From Chrysophaeum taylorii (Eukaryota; Sar; Pelagophyceae; Pelagomonadales; Pelagomonadaceae): a DNA stretch of 64,000 bases. The stretch spans positions 62,001 through 126,000 of the forward strand of contig JAQMWT010000555.1 of the NCBI GenBank assembly GCA_029834535.1, in the 5' to 3' direction. The notes under the pieces are model-generated. The model had not been told where the DNA came from. It did no database searches and saw only the letters and a program-made list of their open reading frames with translations. Shown here piece by piece: positions 33,958 through 46,803 of this stretch. The translations under genes and the position numbers were made by a program. Every line of letters begins with the position of its first letter. Position 1 is the first letter of the stretch.

Positions 33958-35400
33958 TTGTTAGCTCGTCTTCTTCTCCCGTTGCGCACTGACTTACTTG
34001 CCCGCTACCCGCACGTCGATGGTTACTTCGCCCACGCCAAGTGCGCATCCAGCATCCCAGCTGCAACCTTTTTAACTGCTGATGGTTCACCTACGTGCCC
34101 TATTCCTCAGCCCCTTTTATCTGCGTTCACTGAACACGCTGCTGCCTTCGGCACTTCTTCCTTACAATATGCACTTACGTACCTGGCGCCGACCAGCTTT
34201 ATTGATCACAACTCATCCGAGTTTGGCGCTACTTCTGCATCTCTGGCTGACTTGGAGGAATACCTTCTGGTCTCTACAGAGTTTATCACCCAGGTCTTAC
34301 GTACCGACCCTACTATCCATATCCAACTGGAATCTGCCCCTACTACTCCTACTGACGCTGTTTCCGCTTATCCCGAAGTTGCGCACACTGCCTCGACCGC
34401 AACGTCGCTAAACTATAATTCACCAGCCACTGTTGGTCCTGACGAATATAAGGTCCAAGAAGCGGACGTTTCCATTGACGAATATAAACTTAAGTGCCTC
34501 CAGGGTTTGTCGCCTGAAAACAGGCACGCCTACCTCAAGGCCATCGCCGAGGAACTCCACGACATTATCCGCTTTGGCTGCTTCAAACTTTCCTTACCCG
34601 ACGGTGTCTCTCGTCCTATTGACAGCAAGATGGTGCTGAAGATTAAAACAGACTCTGCAGGCAAATACGTTAAGCACAAGGCTCGCCTCGTACTACGTGG
34701 CTACCTAGCATCTCTTGGCGCCGATTTCTTTGGTACCTTCAGCCCCATGGCCACTATGACCGCAATCCGGGTACTACTAGCTATTGCAGCATACAAGCAA
34801 TTGCCTGTCTACCATGCAGACGTCCCGAACGCCTTCGTTCAGTCTGACATCGATGCTAATGTCTATGTTCAATTACCAGACGGCATCAAGCTTATCGACC
34901 CCGATGACGCTAAGTACAAGGGCCGACGTCTACCGAAACTGGTGAAGTCACTTTATGGACTTAGGCAATCACCATCCCTTTGGAACAAAGAGATAGACGG
35001 CGGCTTCTTCCGTAGCCTTGGTTACAAACGCCTGCATTCGGACTCTTGCCTATATGCTCGAGTATCCGCACATGCTAAGTTCGTCGTATGCAGTCTGTCT
35101 GTAGACGACATTGTTATTGTGTCCAATGACGACCCACTTCGTACTGAATTACAGGATGCCCTCCGCAAACGGTATGCTGTAGAACAGTTTGAACCTGTCC
35201 ATACCCTCCTAGGCATGCGTGTGTGTCGCACATCTGACGGCTCCATTTCTCTGGATGTGCAAGCCAAGCTGGATGAACTCTTCGCTGATCACCCAGTCTT
35301 GCAGCAACTGACCCCGCCGCTTAAATATCCTATGTCATCGTCCTTCAAGTATAAAGATGGCACACTGAAACAGAGTTGTAAATCAACTCGCACTTTGCCA
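33958..35400 (+). pseudogene. Copia reverse transcriptase
   Basis: A 543-codon frame from 33958 to 35589. The RT core starts near 34550 (FGCFKLSLPDGVSRPIDSKM, the Copia 'T(W)..V.LP.g...I..kwv.k.K' block). It then reads KHKARLVLRGYLASLGADFF, YHADVPNAFVQSDIDANVYV (first catalytic Asp), LVKSLYGLRQSPSLWNKEI and SLSVDDIVIVSND (catalytic VDD at 35101-35109, where Copia usually has YVDD), then VHTLLGMRV. Domain order and motifs are complete, so this is the best-preserved part. The N-terminal 200 codons are acidic/Ser-rich linker. An upstream frame ends at 33964, overlapping this one by 7 nt. Confidence 0.92.
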
Positions 35401-35485
35401 CCCTCCTTGGCAAGGTGCTGGTGTTCATGCAAGTTGCCTGCAGACCCGACTTCTCTCGCATGCCTTAGGCAGATGTTCGCGTGGT

Positions 35486-35752
35486 ATGCATGCACCCACA
35501 TATGTTCACGTCCAAATGCTACTAGAGCATTTACTTCGCTACCTCAAGAAGCCGGAAAACCGCTCACTTCGCCTCTGGTTTCACCCTAAAGGTAATGCCA
35601 TTGAAGCTGACCTTCGCACTGTCTCCGCTAATCGAATTGATCTATCCACCGTGGTTGACTACCAACCACAGGATGTATCTCCAGACGCTCGATCTCTCGT
35701 GCGTTTCCGTTTTTCGCGAGGACCGAACGAGATTTATTGTTTTCTGAACTGA
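35486..35752 (+). pseudogene. Copia RNase H, N-terminal remnant
   Basis: HVQMLLEHLLRYLKKPENRS is the Copia 'H..a.kr.lRYLkgT' helix before RNase H. The following LRLWFHPKGNAIEADL is the first strand, but the D-x-D-W-A-G block and everything after are missing. The retroelement signal ends about here, so the 3' end with its LTR appears truncated. Confidence 0.65.
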
Positions 35753-35756
35753 TTTT

Positions 35757-38700
35757 CCCAAAACCCCGATTTGACCGACACAATTTTGCAGGTCCAACGG
35801 AATTGGGGACGAGGGCGCGGCGCGCCTCGCAGAGGGCCTACTGAAAAACACGTCTCTCAAAGCGCGCTCTATCTCTTGCGCGCATCCAATTGTCTCGGGA
35901 AACGTTTTTGTTATTTTTGGAAAGCAAGATTTAATTTCTCTCACTGCAACGACAACCGCGCGTGACGTAGGGTTAATTAACTATCTCGGCGATCAAACAA
36001 AAGAACGCCTTCGTTCGTTCTGTCGCCGAAAAGACTGGAAAAAAAATTAACTACTCGTAGAAGTACAGATGTTGGCTCGCGGGCGAGGTTTCTTCAAAGC
36101 ACAATGTGCCTCTCAAGTAAGTTGCGAGGCACCGCCATCGAAAAAAAATTGCCTTTCTCTTCTGTATCCGACGAGGTATAAATATTTATGCTCGAATTGG
36201 CTGATACGACTGAACGTGTGAAGCGCCAACTCCTTTTCTGGAGATCAAGTGCTTTTAGATATGATATCTAGGTTTTGTGCCATCCGTTGAGAACGACATC
36301 TCATCCTTTCTCCTTTTCTTTTCCACAAGCTTTAGTCGCTGCGCAATCGCGCCGTCCGTGGGTTGACTTGGCACGTAGGTTTATTACATGATAGAGTAGT
36401 TGGTGCTTATATTCTACGTGTCGTCGTGCCGAGGCTCGGAGAACTACGAACCTTCTGTTCTGAATCTGAATTTGCCGGCTCCCACGGTGAGCCGGAGGAT
36501 CGTTCTTCCGTTCTTTTACCACCGCACCTCAGAAGCCTCGGGACTTTTGTACCAGTTCTTGTCAACTACTACCTAATTGACTACATCCCAGCCCAGTGCA
36601 CGGGGCGTAGGCTACCCCCAACAAAACGCCGTAGCGCGCAGGATCAGAATCGCAGGGGAAAGAAAAGAGGCACGCCGAAACGAGCGTCGGGGAAGAAGAT
36701 TTGACGTTTGTCGCCGTGGAACGCGAAGAGTAGTCTTCGCGATTTGAATGACAATCATCTCGTTGTTTACGTTTCCTTCTGGGTCCCCAGGCCATGACCC
36801 GTCCCGCTGCGAACGTTCCAGCTTCCAAGGCGAACAGGTGCCAACCTACGGCGGGAGGACGGATGCCCTCTCTCGCAAAGTTCGGGAGGCACCGTCATAT
36901 ACGTTGCAATCAACTGACGCCTTTTATTTATTTATTTATTCCCAGTTCACTACGGCGGGGCCGCCACGTTCGCACATAGAACGCCTGGATGCGTTTTTGG
37001 TGTGTTCCCTCGGGGACCGCGGCGAGAGAGAGGTGACCCGTCGGGGACCGCGGCGAGCGACTCGAACAAGTTTAAATCGGCCGCTCGAGTCGGGCGTGGA
37101 GTCTTCCGTCAGTGTCGCCTCTTTTCCCGAAATGGAAGAACAGGTGGCCAAGTTCCCGGGCCTTCTGGCACTTTGTCAACTACGTAGTCTACACAATCTG
37201 GCCTGGCGTTTACAACATACGACCACCGCCACCGATTTGGAAGAATTTTCTTCTTCGTGTTGGCCACCCACGGCGGGGTTGAACTTGGCATTGAATTTTT
37301 TGGGGGATCTTGGAGAGGGGGATCTTGCAGACGTGCATGGTGCGCAAGAGGATACCGACGAACTTGACGAACGTGGTGAGGGCGTCGGGTGGAAAGTTCA
37401 TCTCGGGGCCCGCGAGCCTTTAATCCCGTCGATCTCCAGAACTTGCACTCGACCGACCACCCGCATCGTCGCCGTACATCTTGATGGCCTCCGCCAACGG
37501 CACCACCACCACTGGCTCCGGCTTTGGCTCCGGCTCCTCCGATGATGGCCTCGAAAAGGTCCGAGTTCTGCTTGATGCACTTCACCTCAGAGTAAACGGG
37601 TTTACCGCGCGCGCCCTATTCAGGCTGCAGATCGACGACAGTCTTCAGCGGCGACGACACCTTTCCGCCCAGCCGCGCGACCGCCGCCCGCTTGACGAGA
37701 GAGGTCATGCTTTTCCCGCGTCGGCGTGCGCAGGCTACACGGCCGCGCGAACAGGCCCGTGGCATTGCACAAACCAACAGTCTCGTATCTTTTTTTCCTA
37801 ACTAGCTAGAAAGGCGACACTAGTAGGAAGTTTGACGCCAACGGGCCATTAGGGTAAGGGTTAAAAACAAGCAGCAGATCGGAGCCTCTCGTCGAGGGAG
37901 GCCAGTGTTGATGCCAAGGCCGATACGATGGAGAAAACCATGTAAGTTGTCACTCCCCTCGGCGAAATCTCCGAAACTCAAAAAGAGTCCAGAGCACTTT
38001 GGAGGACGCGAACCCCGCGAGGCGATCTCGGAACGAGACCCGCCGCGGGGCGCAACGTGTTCCTCGATGCCGCTGGCTCGGGCCGCCATCGCGGCGTAGT
38101 GGCCGATCGTATTCTTCCGCGTCCTCCTCGTTTTGACATAAGGAACGGAACGCGCGCCGGGACGCGTTTCCACTACGAGCCCCCGAAGGCTCGAGTTCTT
38201 GTGCCGGGACTCCCGCCACGAGGCCATCAGCGAGCACGTAAAGGACCGAGTCGCACACGCGGGACCGAACCCCGTTGCGGTCGGTTAACGAGGCACGAGA
38301 AAGTTGTTGCCGCGCGGGTCGAGAAGTTCTGCGCGTCTGTCGCCAAGGATGCCACGCCCGACGATAGCGGGAATCCAGGCGGCAGCCCGAGCAAGGAAGT
38401 TGTTTCCAGAACGAGTGCTCAGAGAAGGCAAAAGACAGCGCCTTCAAGCCAAGAAGCCACCAGGGTGGAACGCCCTCTCGTCTGCGCGCGGGAAAAAGGC
38501 GCTCCACGAGGAGAGCCGAGGAGAGCCTCGCCTCGTCAACGCTGCACACCTTTTCATACGGCGCTCGGGTCGAGATGCCAATGCCGCTCGCGCGTTACAC
38601 CCGCGCTGCGGCCAATTTAAGGGCCCATCCCGGCGTCCGCCGGGCAAACGGCCCCGGGCGCGTCAATCATCAACAAAGGAAGAGTTTCGGCCGAGCGAGG

Positions 38701-39130
38701 GAAAAAGAGCGGCTCGTAGAATCCGCGCACCGCCCATGGCAGGAGAGCGGTTGAGCATGCGAGGGAGGACCGCACGGGCGGACCCGGCGAAGGCTTCGTC
38801 ACCATCGGCACGCGCGCGCGCAATGAATGGATTCCCAGGCCACTTTTGTCCCTCGCCACAAAAAATCGCCGGCAGAGCCCAGCAGAAGAGGACCATAGGC
38901 AAGACGGACTCCACATAGTAGTCTCCAGACGTGCTCAATCGCCGTGGGTGTCTTATCTTATGCGCCGAGACTGCTTCTCGGCAGTGAGTGACGGCGCATG
39001 ATTCCATAGAGATTTGGAAATAACGTCTCGTGACGTACTCGCATCCCACAGCCAGGTGCGGTTCCCTCTTGCCCGGCGCGCCATAGTTCGGGCCGCCGAG
39101 TTCAATTTTCGATAAACTGAAACGCGACTC
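35757..39130. other. No confidently recognised gene
   Basis: The 3' flank of the Copia element is AT-rich until about 36350, then GC-rich. Near 37210-37585 the minus strand has coding-like pieces in two frames (VKCIKQNSDLFEAIIGGAG and MNFPPDALTTFVKFVGILL), perhaps an eroded gene of unknown kind. Large Arg/Ala-rich frames at 38.06-38.92 kb on both strands look compositional. A TTTA run sits near 36925-36940. Confidence 0.4.
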
Positions 39131-39554
39131 TCAACTCGTGTCTCGACCCTTTTCGCACGAGACGTGCCGCGCGACGACAGTCAGCAGGGTTGTGTCGTCA
39201 AAGAAATGAAAAGAAACCCTAACAATCGGCCGTGCCTTTCTCAAGAGAAACCACAGTCCTTCAGGATGTCCTGGACTTGCTCGTGCGGAGAGCTGAGCTT
39301 GAGCCACTGAGCACGTAAACGACCGGCCGGAAAGTGAGCGACGACCTCGCGGACCGGTCCGTTTCGACCTCGTCGAGCTCCCCCAAACTCCCGTGGTCTT
39401 CCAGGACCACGCACACTCCTTGATTGGCACCCCATCGTCGTCGAGCACCACAACGGCAGGCTGGATCATCTCGTGCTTTTTTTCTCGCGAAGACGTCGCC
39501 GACCGGCACCTCGAGCGACTTGTTGTTGTGCTCTGGGAAGTCGAGCTTCGGCAC
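39131..39554 (-). pseudogene. Possible thioredoxin-fold-like fragment
   Basis: Minus-strand pieces PKLDFPEHNNKSLEVPVG and EMIQPAVVVLDDDGVPIKEC then WSWKTTG occur in adjacent frames. 'QPA-hydrophobic-LDDDG...WSW' resembles the late strand pair of AhpC/thioredoxin-like proteins in algae. No CxxC is seen. The frame change near 39480 suggests decay. Weak. Confidence 0.2.
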
Positions 39555-39974
39555 GCCGCGCGCCGCTCCCGCCTCCGGGCTCGGCCGTCACCGCAACGAC
39601 ATCAACGCCCGCTCGCAGTGACGTGACCTCACGAGCGTGTTGAGGGCCGTCAGCTGCGAACGATGTTAGTCATCGCCTCATCCCACCCCCCGAAAGAAGT
39701 ACCTGACTGACTCTTCTTTGACTCATTTCGTTTATTCCTGCGAACAAAAAACGTTATTTTTTTCCCCTAAGATCGGTGGGTGGGTGGGTGGGGAAAAAAA
39801 AAAAAGCCCAAGTTTTCCAAAAGAAGTTGAGCACGGCGACCGTTGTGGTGATGGTACGCCGCCACTTGGCGGCATCGGCCGGTGCTCGCGCTCGCGTAGC
39901 TCCTGTCGTTGAGATTTTGCAGCGGCGAAAGCCGATAATCGGACAGCAAACCACGCTTTCGGCGACTGGCTTCT

Positions 39975-40680
39975 TTGAATGCCTTTCTTAAAAAGGTCAC
40001 GGCGCACGCTCGCGAAGGTCCGTCCGTCCGGGGATCGTCGTATAACGGCGCAGGCCGAGGCGGCTTGTGTGATACCAAAACCAAACTTACCTTTCGTGAG
40101 CACGCCAGCTACTTATTAGGTGACGTCGAAAAAGCCTGGCGTCAAGCCAAAGTCGGCGCCAGGTGGCGAAGGAAGCACTAAAGAAGAAGAAGAAGAAGAA
40201 GAAGAAGCGCCAGCCAACAAGGAGACAGCAGATGCCGTTGCTGCGAAGAAGCACAGCAGCACCTGCAGGTTCCGCAGACGATTTGAAAAACTGTGAGGAA
40301 GAAGGCGTCGTTCCAGGACGCGGAGGAGCTGCGCGCGAGTCGGGACGAGTCGATTTGGTGCGCCGCGTCTTGCTCGCGCGGCTCCCTCCTGGGAAGGACG
40401 GCTGCGTCGTCTGCGAGAACCTACTACCAATCGGCGCGGAGGCTTGCGATGCGAAATTTGCGGCGACCTGAAGAAACGGCGGCTATGCAAGAAGAAGCGG
40501 TGCGATCGGCTATGCAAGAAGAAGCGGTGCGATCGGCTATGCAAGAAGAAGCGGTGCGATCGGCTATGCAAGAAGAAGCGGTGCGATCGGCTATGCAAGA
40601 AGAAGCGGTGCGATCGGGAGCGCGAGGCGGCCGTCGCCGATGGTGCGAACGACGACGGTCCCGCGGACTAGGCCTCGACT
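39975..40680 (+). pseudogene. Cys-rich tail of a pogo-like element, copy 3, with repeat expansion
   Basis: PPGKDGCVVCENLLPIGAEA near 40390-40445 and CEICGDLKKRRLCKKKRCD at 40449-40505 parallel the Cys-rich tail of the element at 58.9-60.1 kb (KDGCVCGKDNGTVCCDASK then YCEICGD), here on the plus strand with a one-frame slip. The final RLCKKKRCD is amplified as a 27-bp array. Upstream, a Lys run from (GAA)n at 40182-40208 follows YLLGDVEKAWRQAKVG. I infer a third, rearranged member of that family. Confidence 0.4.
40481..40615 (+). repeat. 27-bp tandem array, five copies
   Basis: The units start at 40481, 40508, 40535, 40562 and 40589 and are essentially identical. All three plus frames are open across it; the Cys-rich frame gives RLCKKKRCD repeats and another gives AMQEEAVRS. 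Confidence 0.95.
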
Positions 40681-41509
40681 TTCCTCCTACCGATGACTCC
40701 CACTGGACGTCCCTCGACCCAAAGGTGCGACTCCCCTGCTTTAACTGCTCTCGTTTTGAGCAGCCGTCTTCAGCGTGCCTCTCGTTCGTTTTGGTATCGC
40801 GGGCCGGAGCACGAGTTACCAAGGGCGGTGGCCGTCTTTGGGCGCATCGGCGGCCTCGCCGGTGTCGGGGGCTGTCGTGCATGTTTCTCGCAAAAAATTA
40901 AGTAAGTCTCGGTATCGCGCTGCGTATCGGTGGACGTCTTCGAGAAGTGGCCGACGCCCTTCGGTTTGGGGTCGGACCATCCGGAAGCAAAATCCGTCAC
41001 TTCCGATTTTTTCCACAAAGTTGCGGAAAATCTGAATTTCTACACAAACACGCAAGTCGGTCGCGACGTGCGCCTCGAGGCGCTGCGGGACGAAAAAAAG
41101 CCAGTCAGCCAACACGGAGTTTTGGTCGCGCAGCTCAGCTCTTCGGCGGCCGAGGGCTTGCCGAGACGACGACGACGGCGACCAACTCTGATTCGGGCGA
41201 CCAACTCTGATTCGGGTCTCCCTCGTGGCGCGTGATGCGTCTATGTCGGTACTGCCTCTACTGAGGCGCGAGCCTCTGAATGAATTAAGATACCGCGAAA
41301 CAACTGCCGGCACTCTTCAATGCTCAGAGTTGGATGACCGGCGTAATTGTGGCGCCCGAACGACGCGGGTATGCGTACTTTGTCTCGCCGCAGAGAGAAG
41401 TGGCAGCCGCCAAACCCAACCGCGGTGCATCCTCTCGTTCGCGCGTTTACCCCACCAACAAACTCAGGTCGTCGTCGGTGGACCGTCGTTGGGTCATTGT
41501 ATATGTCAC
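40681..41509. other. No recognised gene
   Basis: Overlapping frames on both strands without motifs; a short direct repeat of the GATTCGGGCGACCAACTCT kind near 41182-41215. Confidence 0.4.
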
Positions 41510-42009
41510 GGAGAGCACGTAGCCGATTCCGATCGCCGAGCGCTCGAGTGCACCGTCCGAATTTTTTTTCCGACTCGCGCGGCCTAAGAATGGACAAACA
41601 AAGCCGAGACTACTACTCTCCGCTCTTCAAAAAGGTACTGTCAGTTTTTGTCGCGCCGTGCGTGCGAACTACCCCACACGTCAGAAACGACGACGCCGTC
41701 GGACGTTGGCTCGCGTGCCGAGTTGCAGACCGCCGCGAGCAACGGCTTCTCCCGCGCGGAACCGCACACTTCGCAACAACGAACCGGCTTGGTTCGCAGC
41801 AAGATTATATTATATCACCCCTAATTTTCTGAACAAGCGACCTTCGCACCGTAACTTCTCGGCAGCATCCTCGGCCGCGCCGCTTGCTCCTCGCTCCCCC
41901 GAGAGTTGCGATTTCTCCGAGGAAAGGGGACGCTCGATGTGTGACGGGCTGAATGCCGGCTGCGAGTCGCGATACTGGGAGATATCTTGTCGACCGTCTT
42001 TAGGTCTTT

Positions 42010-42046
<37 letters not shown>

Positions 42047-42579
42047 GCGGCTTGTCCAAGGATAGGTCGCCAGATGGTGCGCGCTGTTCAACGGTTCCGT
42101 TCGCATTTTGCGAAGCTTTATCGCCGCCAGCCTTGTTTTGGAAGCAGAAGTCATTAAGGATATAGCATAGTGATGATGAACTTGGTGCTGTATCGTCAGA
42201 TGACGAGATTCGTCGACCAGTGCGGCATCGGGCGTTCGTGCGGAGAATCAAATGGCGCGCTCGCTGGTCGTCAGAGCACGTTTAGGACCCTCGGAACAGC
42301 AGCAGTCCATGAATTCTGGTCGTCGAGAGAAATAAAATAAATTGGGATATCGGCCTATTTTGCCGGTCCCTGCAAGCTTTCTATCCGAGCGTGCTCGAGG
42401 TTTTTCGCGCTAAAGATTGTCTCCAAAATCATACGCGTCTCGGTCTCGAACACGAATCCTAGTTCGGCTTCCGGCCGGAACGAAGGACCACCGACGCAAC
42501 CAAAGATGGCATTGAAGAAGCGTCGTGAGCACGGCAGCATGGAAACATGAGTCCTATTCCTTGATGTCGTCAAGGCTTT

Positions 42580-42697
<118 letters not shown>

Positions 42698-42760
42698 GAC
42701 GGGGTCCGTCCGTCCAGCGGGAAATTCTCTGGGCAAGTGCTGTCGAAAAAATTCGGCGGC

Positions 42761-42800
42761 GTTCGTTCGTTCGTTCGTTCGTTCGTTCGTTCGTTCGTTC
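42761..42800 (+). repeat. (GTTC)10 microsatellite in LINE copy A
   Basis: Ten perfect tetramers. Copy B has CTTC tetramers at the equivalent place (53401-53423). Confidence 0.95.
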
Positions 42801-42889
42801 CAGCGAAAAAGAAACTCGTGCGCCTCATTATAGCGCTCCACCTCCGGCGATACCGCCTCGATTGACTCCATCATCGGCTTTAAGCTTGA

Positions 42890-43552
42890 CCGTTTCACGG
42901 CGACGTCACGAAGGTCGGGAACCAGCATGCATTTTTTCGAGACGAAAAAGCCGTATTCACTGGACGTCGCCGCAAAAAATGGCACTGAGGAAGTCGCACT
43001 CGAGGAGACAGCAGCGTACGCAGATGATTCGGCGTTCCGATCGTCGTGCTGTTGTTAACGATGAGACGCCCCGTCTCGTCCGGTATCCACAGGGGTGACC
43101 GCCAAGCAGGGAAAGAGTCAAAATCCGAGATACTCTTTGTCGCCAAGCCAGGCATTCTCTACCAACGATGGTGCCGACCTCTCCCAGGTGACGCCCGTCT
43201 GTCTTATCCCCGCGGTGGCGACGTTCGGCCTTCTATCACCCAAGCGTACTGTAGATAGGTCGGTCTCATACTCGCCATCCTCTTTCACCGTGCGGAATCG
43301 TGGTGCCTAACCTAACCGAGGTTGTCTGTCTGTCGTCTACGGTCGGCTGCGATGATTTCACGCACCGCAAAAACGCTTTATTCACAACACGCGTCGCCAG
43401 AAAACCTGGGAACAACATCATATAAAAACTTCAACCCTACTCTCCAGCGCCTCGGTCTGGAGACTATCGACATCTACATCTCGCGCCGACAACTTCGCTG
43501 GGCAGGCCACGTTGCCCTCATGCCCTGGAATATCGTATCCCTCGGAAGATAA
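42890..43552 (+). pseudogene. LINE reverse transcriptase, 3' half (copy A)
   Basis: Pieces in shifting frames: GTEEVALEETAAYADDSAF near 42980-43040 (catalytic YADD), KESKSEILFVAKPG near 43107-43148 (the 'K(T/S)E.lv..pg' strand after YADD), and LGLETIDIYISRRQLRWAGH near 43446-43510. The last is the hallmark 'RR..LrWaGHv.RMp' segment near the C-terminus of many LINE ORF2 proteins; here it continues VALMPW. Stops between them show decay. Confidence 0.75.
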
Positions 43553-43560
43553 GATGCTCA

Positions 43561-45450
43561 CCGACTCCAAACTTCCCCACAGTTTTTTCGGGTGTGCGGC
43601 CGTAGAAGCAACTAGGCACTCCGCAAATTCAACATTCAGACAACGACCTAGTAATCCCTCCCTCCCTCCCTCGCTCAAAACAAACCGTGTCAACGACAAA
43701 AAATCAACTCGCTCTCAATTTTCTACCCTTCGCCCAGTAACTCTGATCCCACGCGACGACGCTGGGATTACGCCCCACGCAGTGCGCTGGCCTCTCATTA
43801 GTAGTATTGCGATGTGCTAACCATGTCGATCACAAGATTTGCGAGGCTAGATTTCGACGTTATTTGTCGACAAGTAACTTGTCGTATCTTGCGCCTACTG
43901 ATGGTGGTGTGCAACCAGTTGCTGCTGCTGCGACTGTCGATTTTTTTTTTTTTGGGGGGGGAGTGCACGCGACCGACGGGTGTGGCGTACGACGCGCGTC
44001 AAGGGTCCTTGGAATGAATGCACTGCTGGTTTTGTGATTCAGGAGGAAATCATTCGCGATGCGTAGTAGAACAGAGCATAAGGTGGCCCTGCCTTCTGGC
44101 ATCGCAGTGCGCGTCGCGTTAGTTCTTTGGCTATAACGCCACGCGTTTCGTCTTCAGATGGATGGTCCCTTAGACTCCTCCTCAAATGTGTCTACATAGC
44201 TGTGCCCGATCTCGATGTCGAGATTGGCTTCGGTCTCTATGGTCAGGTGGTTCGAGGTGAGCTGCCTCGACAGAAGTCGGTGCCTGATATATGCGACCAC
44301 GGGGTGTTCGTTTGCGCAGTCCTTTTTTTTTGGGGAGGGGGATTGCGAGCGATGCGATACCAGTTATTTTTTTGGTCCCGTTGGCGTTTTTTAACTGCAG
44401 CCTGAAGAATTCTTTCTCGCGGGTCGGCTATTTTCCTGTCGAGTTGAGACAACTCGGCGATGCTCGTTGCCACCGACTACGCTCGCTGTTGAGGCGCAGC
44501 TTCAGCGTGGGCGGTTTCCACTTGATCATTCGGGAAAGCGGTGCGTGTGGCGCCGTATATGTGTCAAGATTGACTTGACGCCGGGGAAAAAAAAAGGACG
44601 GGGCTTGCTTGAGGCATCGAGCTGGTGGACGCGGCTCTACGAGATGAATTGGCGAGGGCTTACGTCGAGGACGACGACGGCGTTGTTGTGTCTCTTGACT
44701 TTTTCACAGAATCGGGGTCGGATGACATGGCATCTTCTTTGGATGTCAGCTCCAGAGATGCAACAAGTGTTGAGCATACGACGGTGTTGTGAACTACGGG
44801 AGCTTTTTGACTATGTGCTGCGCGCGGTACGCGCGCCGGTCGGGGCGGAAGTCCTCCTCTGCTCGGTAGCGTGGTTGCTGCCAGGGGTTGGTGACGTTGT
44901 TGTCCGGCGCAGGGAGTTGCAGCGTATCCGCGCTGTCGAGGAAGGTGCCGTGACGATGGTACTGGTGACTCACTTCTTTATAGACGCCCGACCATCCTTC
45001 TGTCCACATTGCATCTGGCATCATTTTTCGTCACACTTCAATTCCGCTTTCGTTACTCACTGGACCCGATGACTGTATTCGCCTTATTTCACACTTGGCA
45101 TCCTAGCTTACATTTTCTTCTCTTTCTTTCACAATCGATACTTTCTCCTTTTTTCTTGCGTTCTTCTTGCGCTCCTTTGTGTCACCCCTTTAAAAGTTGC
45201 CCCGCTTTCTTCTTGCGCTCCTTTCTCACCAATATGCACCTGCTATCTTGCTCTCTATATCTCTCTCGTCCACTTGCACACTCCTCCCCACACGCGCCTC
45301 CTTCGAACACAACCTCTCTTTGTCTTTGGCTAGACATTTGTTTTGTTTGTTCCAGATTTTTTTGACTCTCCTCGAGTTCCATCTGCGAGAGGGCGTGGAG
45401 AGAGAAAATTCCTTTCTAGGGTTATTATTACTCTTATCACACTCATCAAC
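43561..45450. other. No confidently recognised gene
   Basis: Contains a 201-codon plus frame at 44467-45072 without motifs. On the minus strand, 45024-44794 reads MWTEGWSGVYKEVSHQYHRH, faintly like the start of a Copia RT ('W..A...E...h...gT'), but nothing else of Copia follows. G- and T-runs near 43941 and 44321. 45100-45450 is pyrimidine-rich. Confidence 0.4.
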
Positions 45451-45451
45451 A

Positions 45452-45545
45452 AGAATCGCTGTGTGTGTCCGATCACCGTGCTGCTCTTTGTGTCGTCGTT
45501 AGAGACAGGACGTTAAGGGCAGCACGACCACTGCCACCATTCTCT
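45452..45545 (+). repeat. Duplicated block, copy 1 (partner 62190-62284)
   Basis: Shares GATCACC-TGCTGCTCTT, AGAGACAGGACGTT, TTCTCTACCAG and GGCACAGTGA in order with the 62-kb block. Probably the same part (5' leader?) of one retroelement family. Confidence 0.7.
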
Positions 45546-45651
45546 ACCAGAGGCACAGTGATTTTTCCTGTTCTCTACAACTTTAGAGCCGAAAAGGTCG
45601 CGTGCTTCATCGCGCGCATTATCATCATCCATGTCGTCGCCGCCAAAAGAA

Positions 45652-45682
<31 letters not shown>

Positions 45683-46803
45683 GAGAAGAAGAACATCCTG
45701 GTCTCTCGCGAGTAACCCTCAATCCCGTGGCACGCACGACGCAACCTAACAAATTGCTGGTGTCGGACCTTCGCAGGGAGCTGCGTTGCGATTTCGCCGC
45801 GCAAATCAACAAGCTGGTCGCCACGGTCGCGCCCTTCACGGACGTGGCCTTAATCCAAAAAGCCCTATGCGCTGGCAACGTGCCACCCACAGAAGGCCAA
45901 GGCTGAGACCAAAATCGCCGAGGAACTCGACGCTCTCTTCCATTGCGCCCCGACGCGCGTTCGTTTTCGCGACGCCCCGAATCGGACGCGTGGTGACGGC
46001 CCGACAAATTCGAAGAAGCATGCGCCAAGGCCAAACAAAACACAGGCCCTCTCGGACTTTGCCGCAGACCGTCTCTACGACGCGGCTGCGGCGCCCACCC
46101 GAGGCTCGGCATCGTCAGCAAACCACGCGGTTTTGCGTCTTTGGACGCGTTTCGCGCAGCCGCTCTCTCTCGTGCATCCTAAAGATGCTCACGGACACTT
46201 TACCCGCATCCGCGGCGTGTCCGCATCCGCGTATTATCCGCATCGGTGATCGTGCCCGCATCTGGGGCTGTCCGCTTCTGCTACGAAGCTGCGTCCCCAG
46301 CCCTGTATACACGCGTCCAAGGCACACCTGCGCCTGCGGCTGCTCCGAGTCTGCACGGTGTCCGTACTTGTAGGGAAATGAGGCAACTTCGAATTCATTC
46401 TGCCATTGCCATCAAACACGTTCAATTACGTAACTGTGCCCTCGCCCGTTTGATCGCAAGTCTGGTTACGTGCATGGTGCGCGATCTTGAAGCCCGCCGG
46501 GGGCTCGAGCGGAGTGTTTTGCTCACGGCTCAAGGTTGCGACATGGACAGGATCCGGCGGTGCGAACACGAAGGAGGTGGCGGCAGGGGCAAAGCGCAAG
46601 CTCAAGGCAGGGAGAGAGCTGCCGATGAAGAGGATTGCCTAGAAGCCAGGGGAAGGGAGTTGGTGTTCGCGCTAGGAGCGTAGGCGCGGGCCGCAGGAAG
46701 CGGAAACACGAGAGATGGGTTAAAACAAAAGGAAGGGTGTCATCAAGGGCAGAGCGAGAAAACGCCCAGAGGAGGTGCGAGGACTACAGGCGATCAGGTG
46801 TTT
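45546..46803. other. No confidently recognised gene; GTC repeat
   Basis: A (GTC)n run at about 45650-45682. The frame 45631-45906 has a protein-like middle (VSDLRRELRCDFAAQINKLV then DVALIQKALCAGNVPP) following the duplicated block, so it may be the first ORF of a decayed retroelement. Downstream, 46.2-46.7 kb has no motif. Confidence 0.35.

Noticed and set aside
37480-37520. Minus-strand MYGDD considered as a reverse-transcriptase box
   Set aside because: No other RT motif lies around it; probably chance.
38057-38918. Long Arg/Ala-rich frames on both strands
   Set aside because: GC-rich composition keeps several frames open at once; no motif and no consistent reading.
44794-45024. Minus-strand piece resembling the start of a Copia RT
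   Set aside because: A single weak stretch with no following RT motifs.
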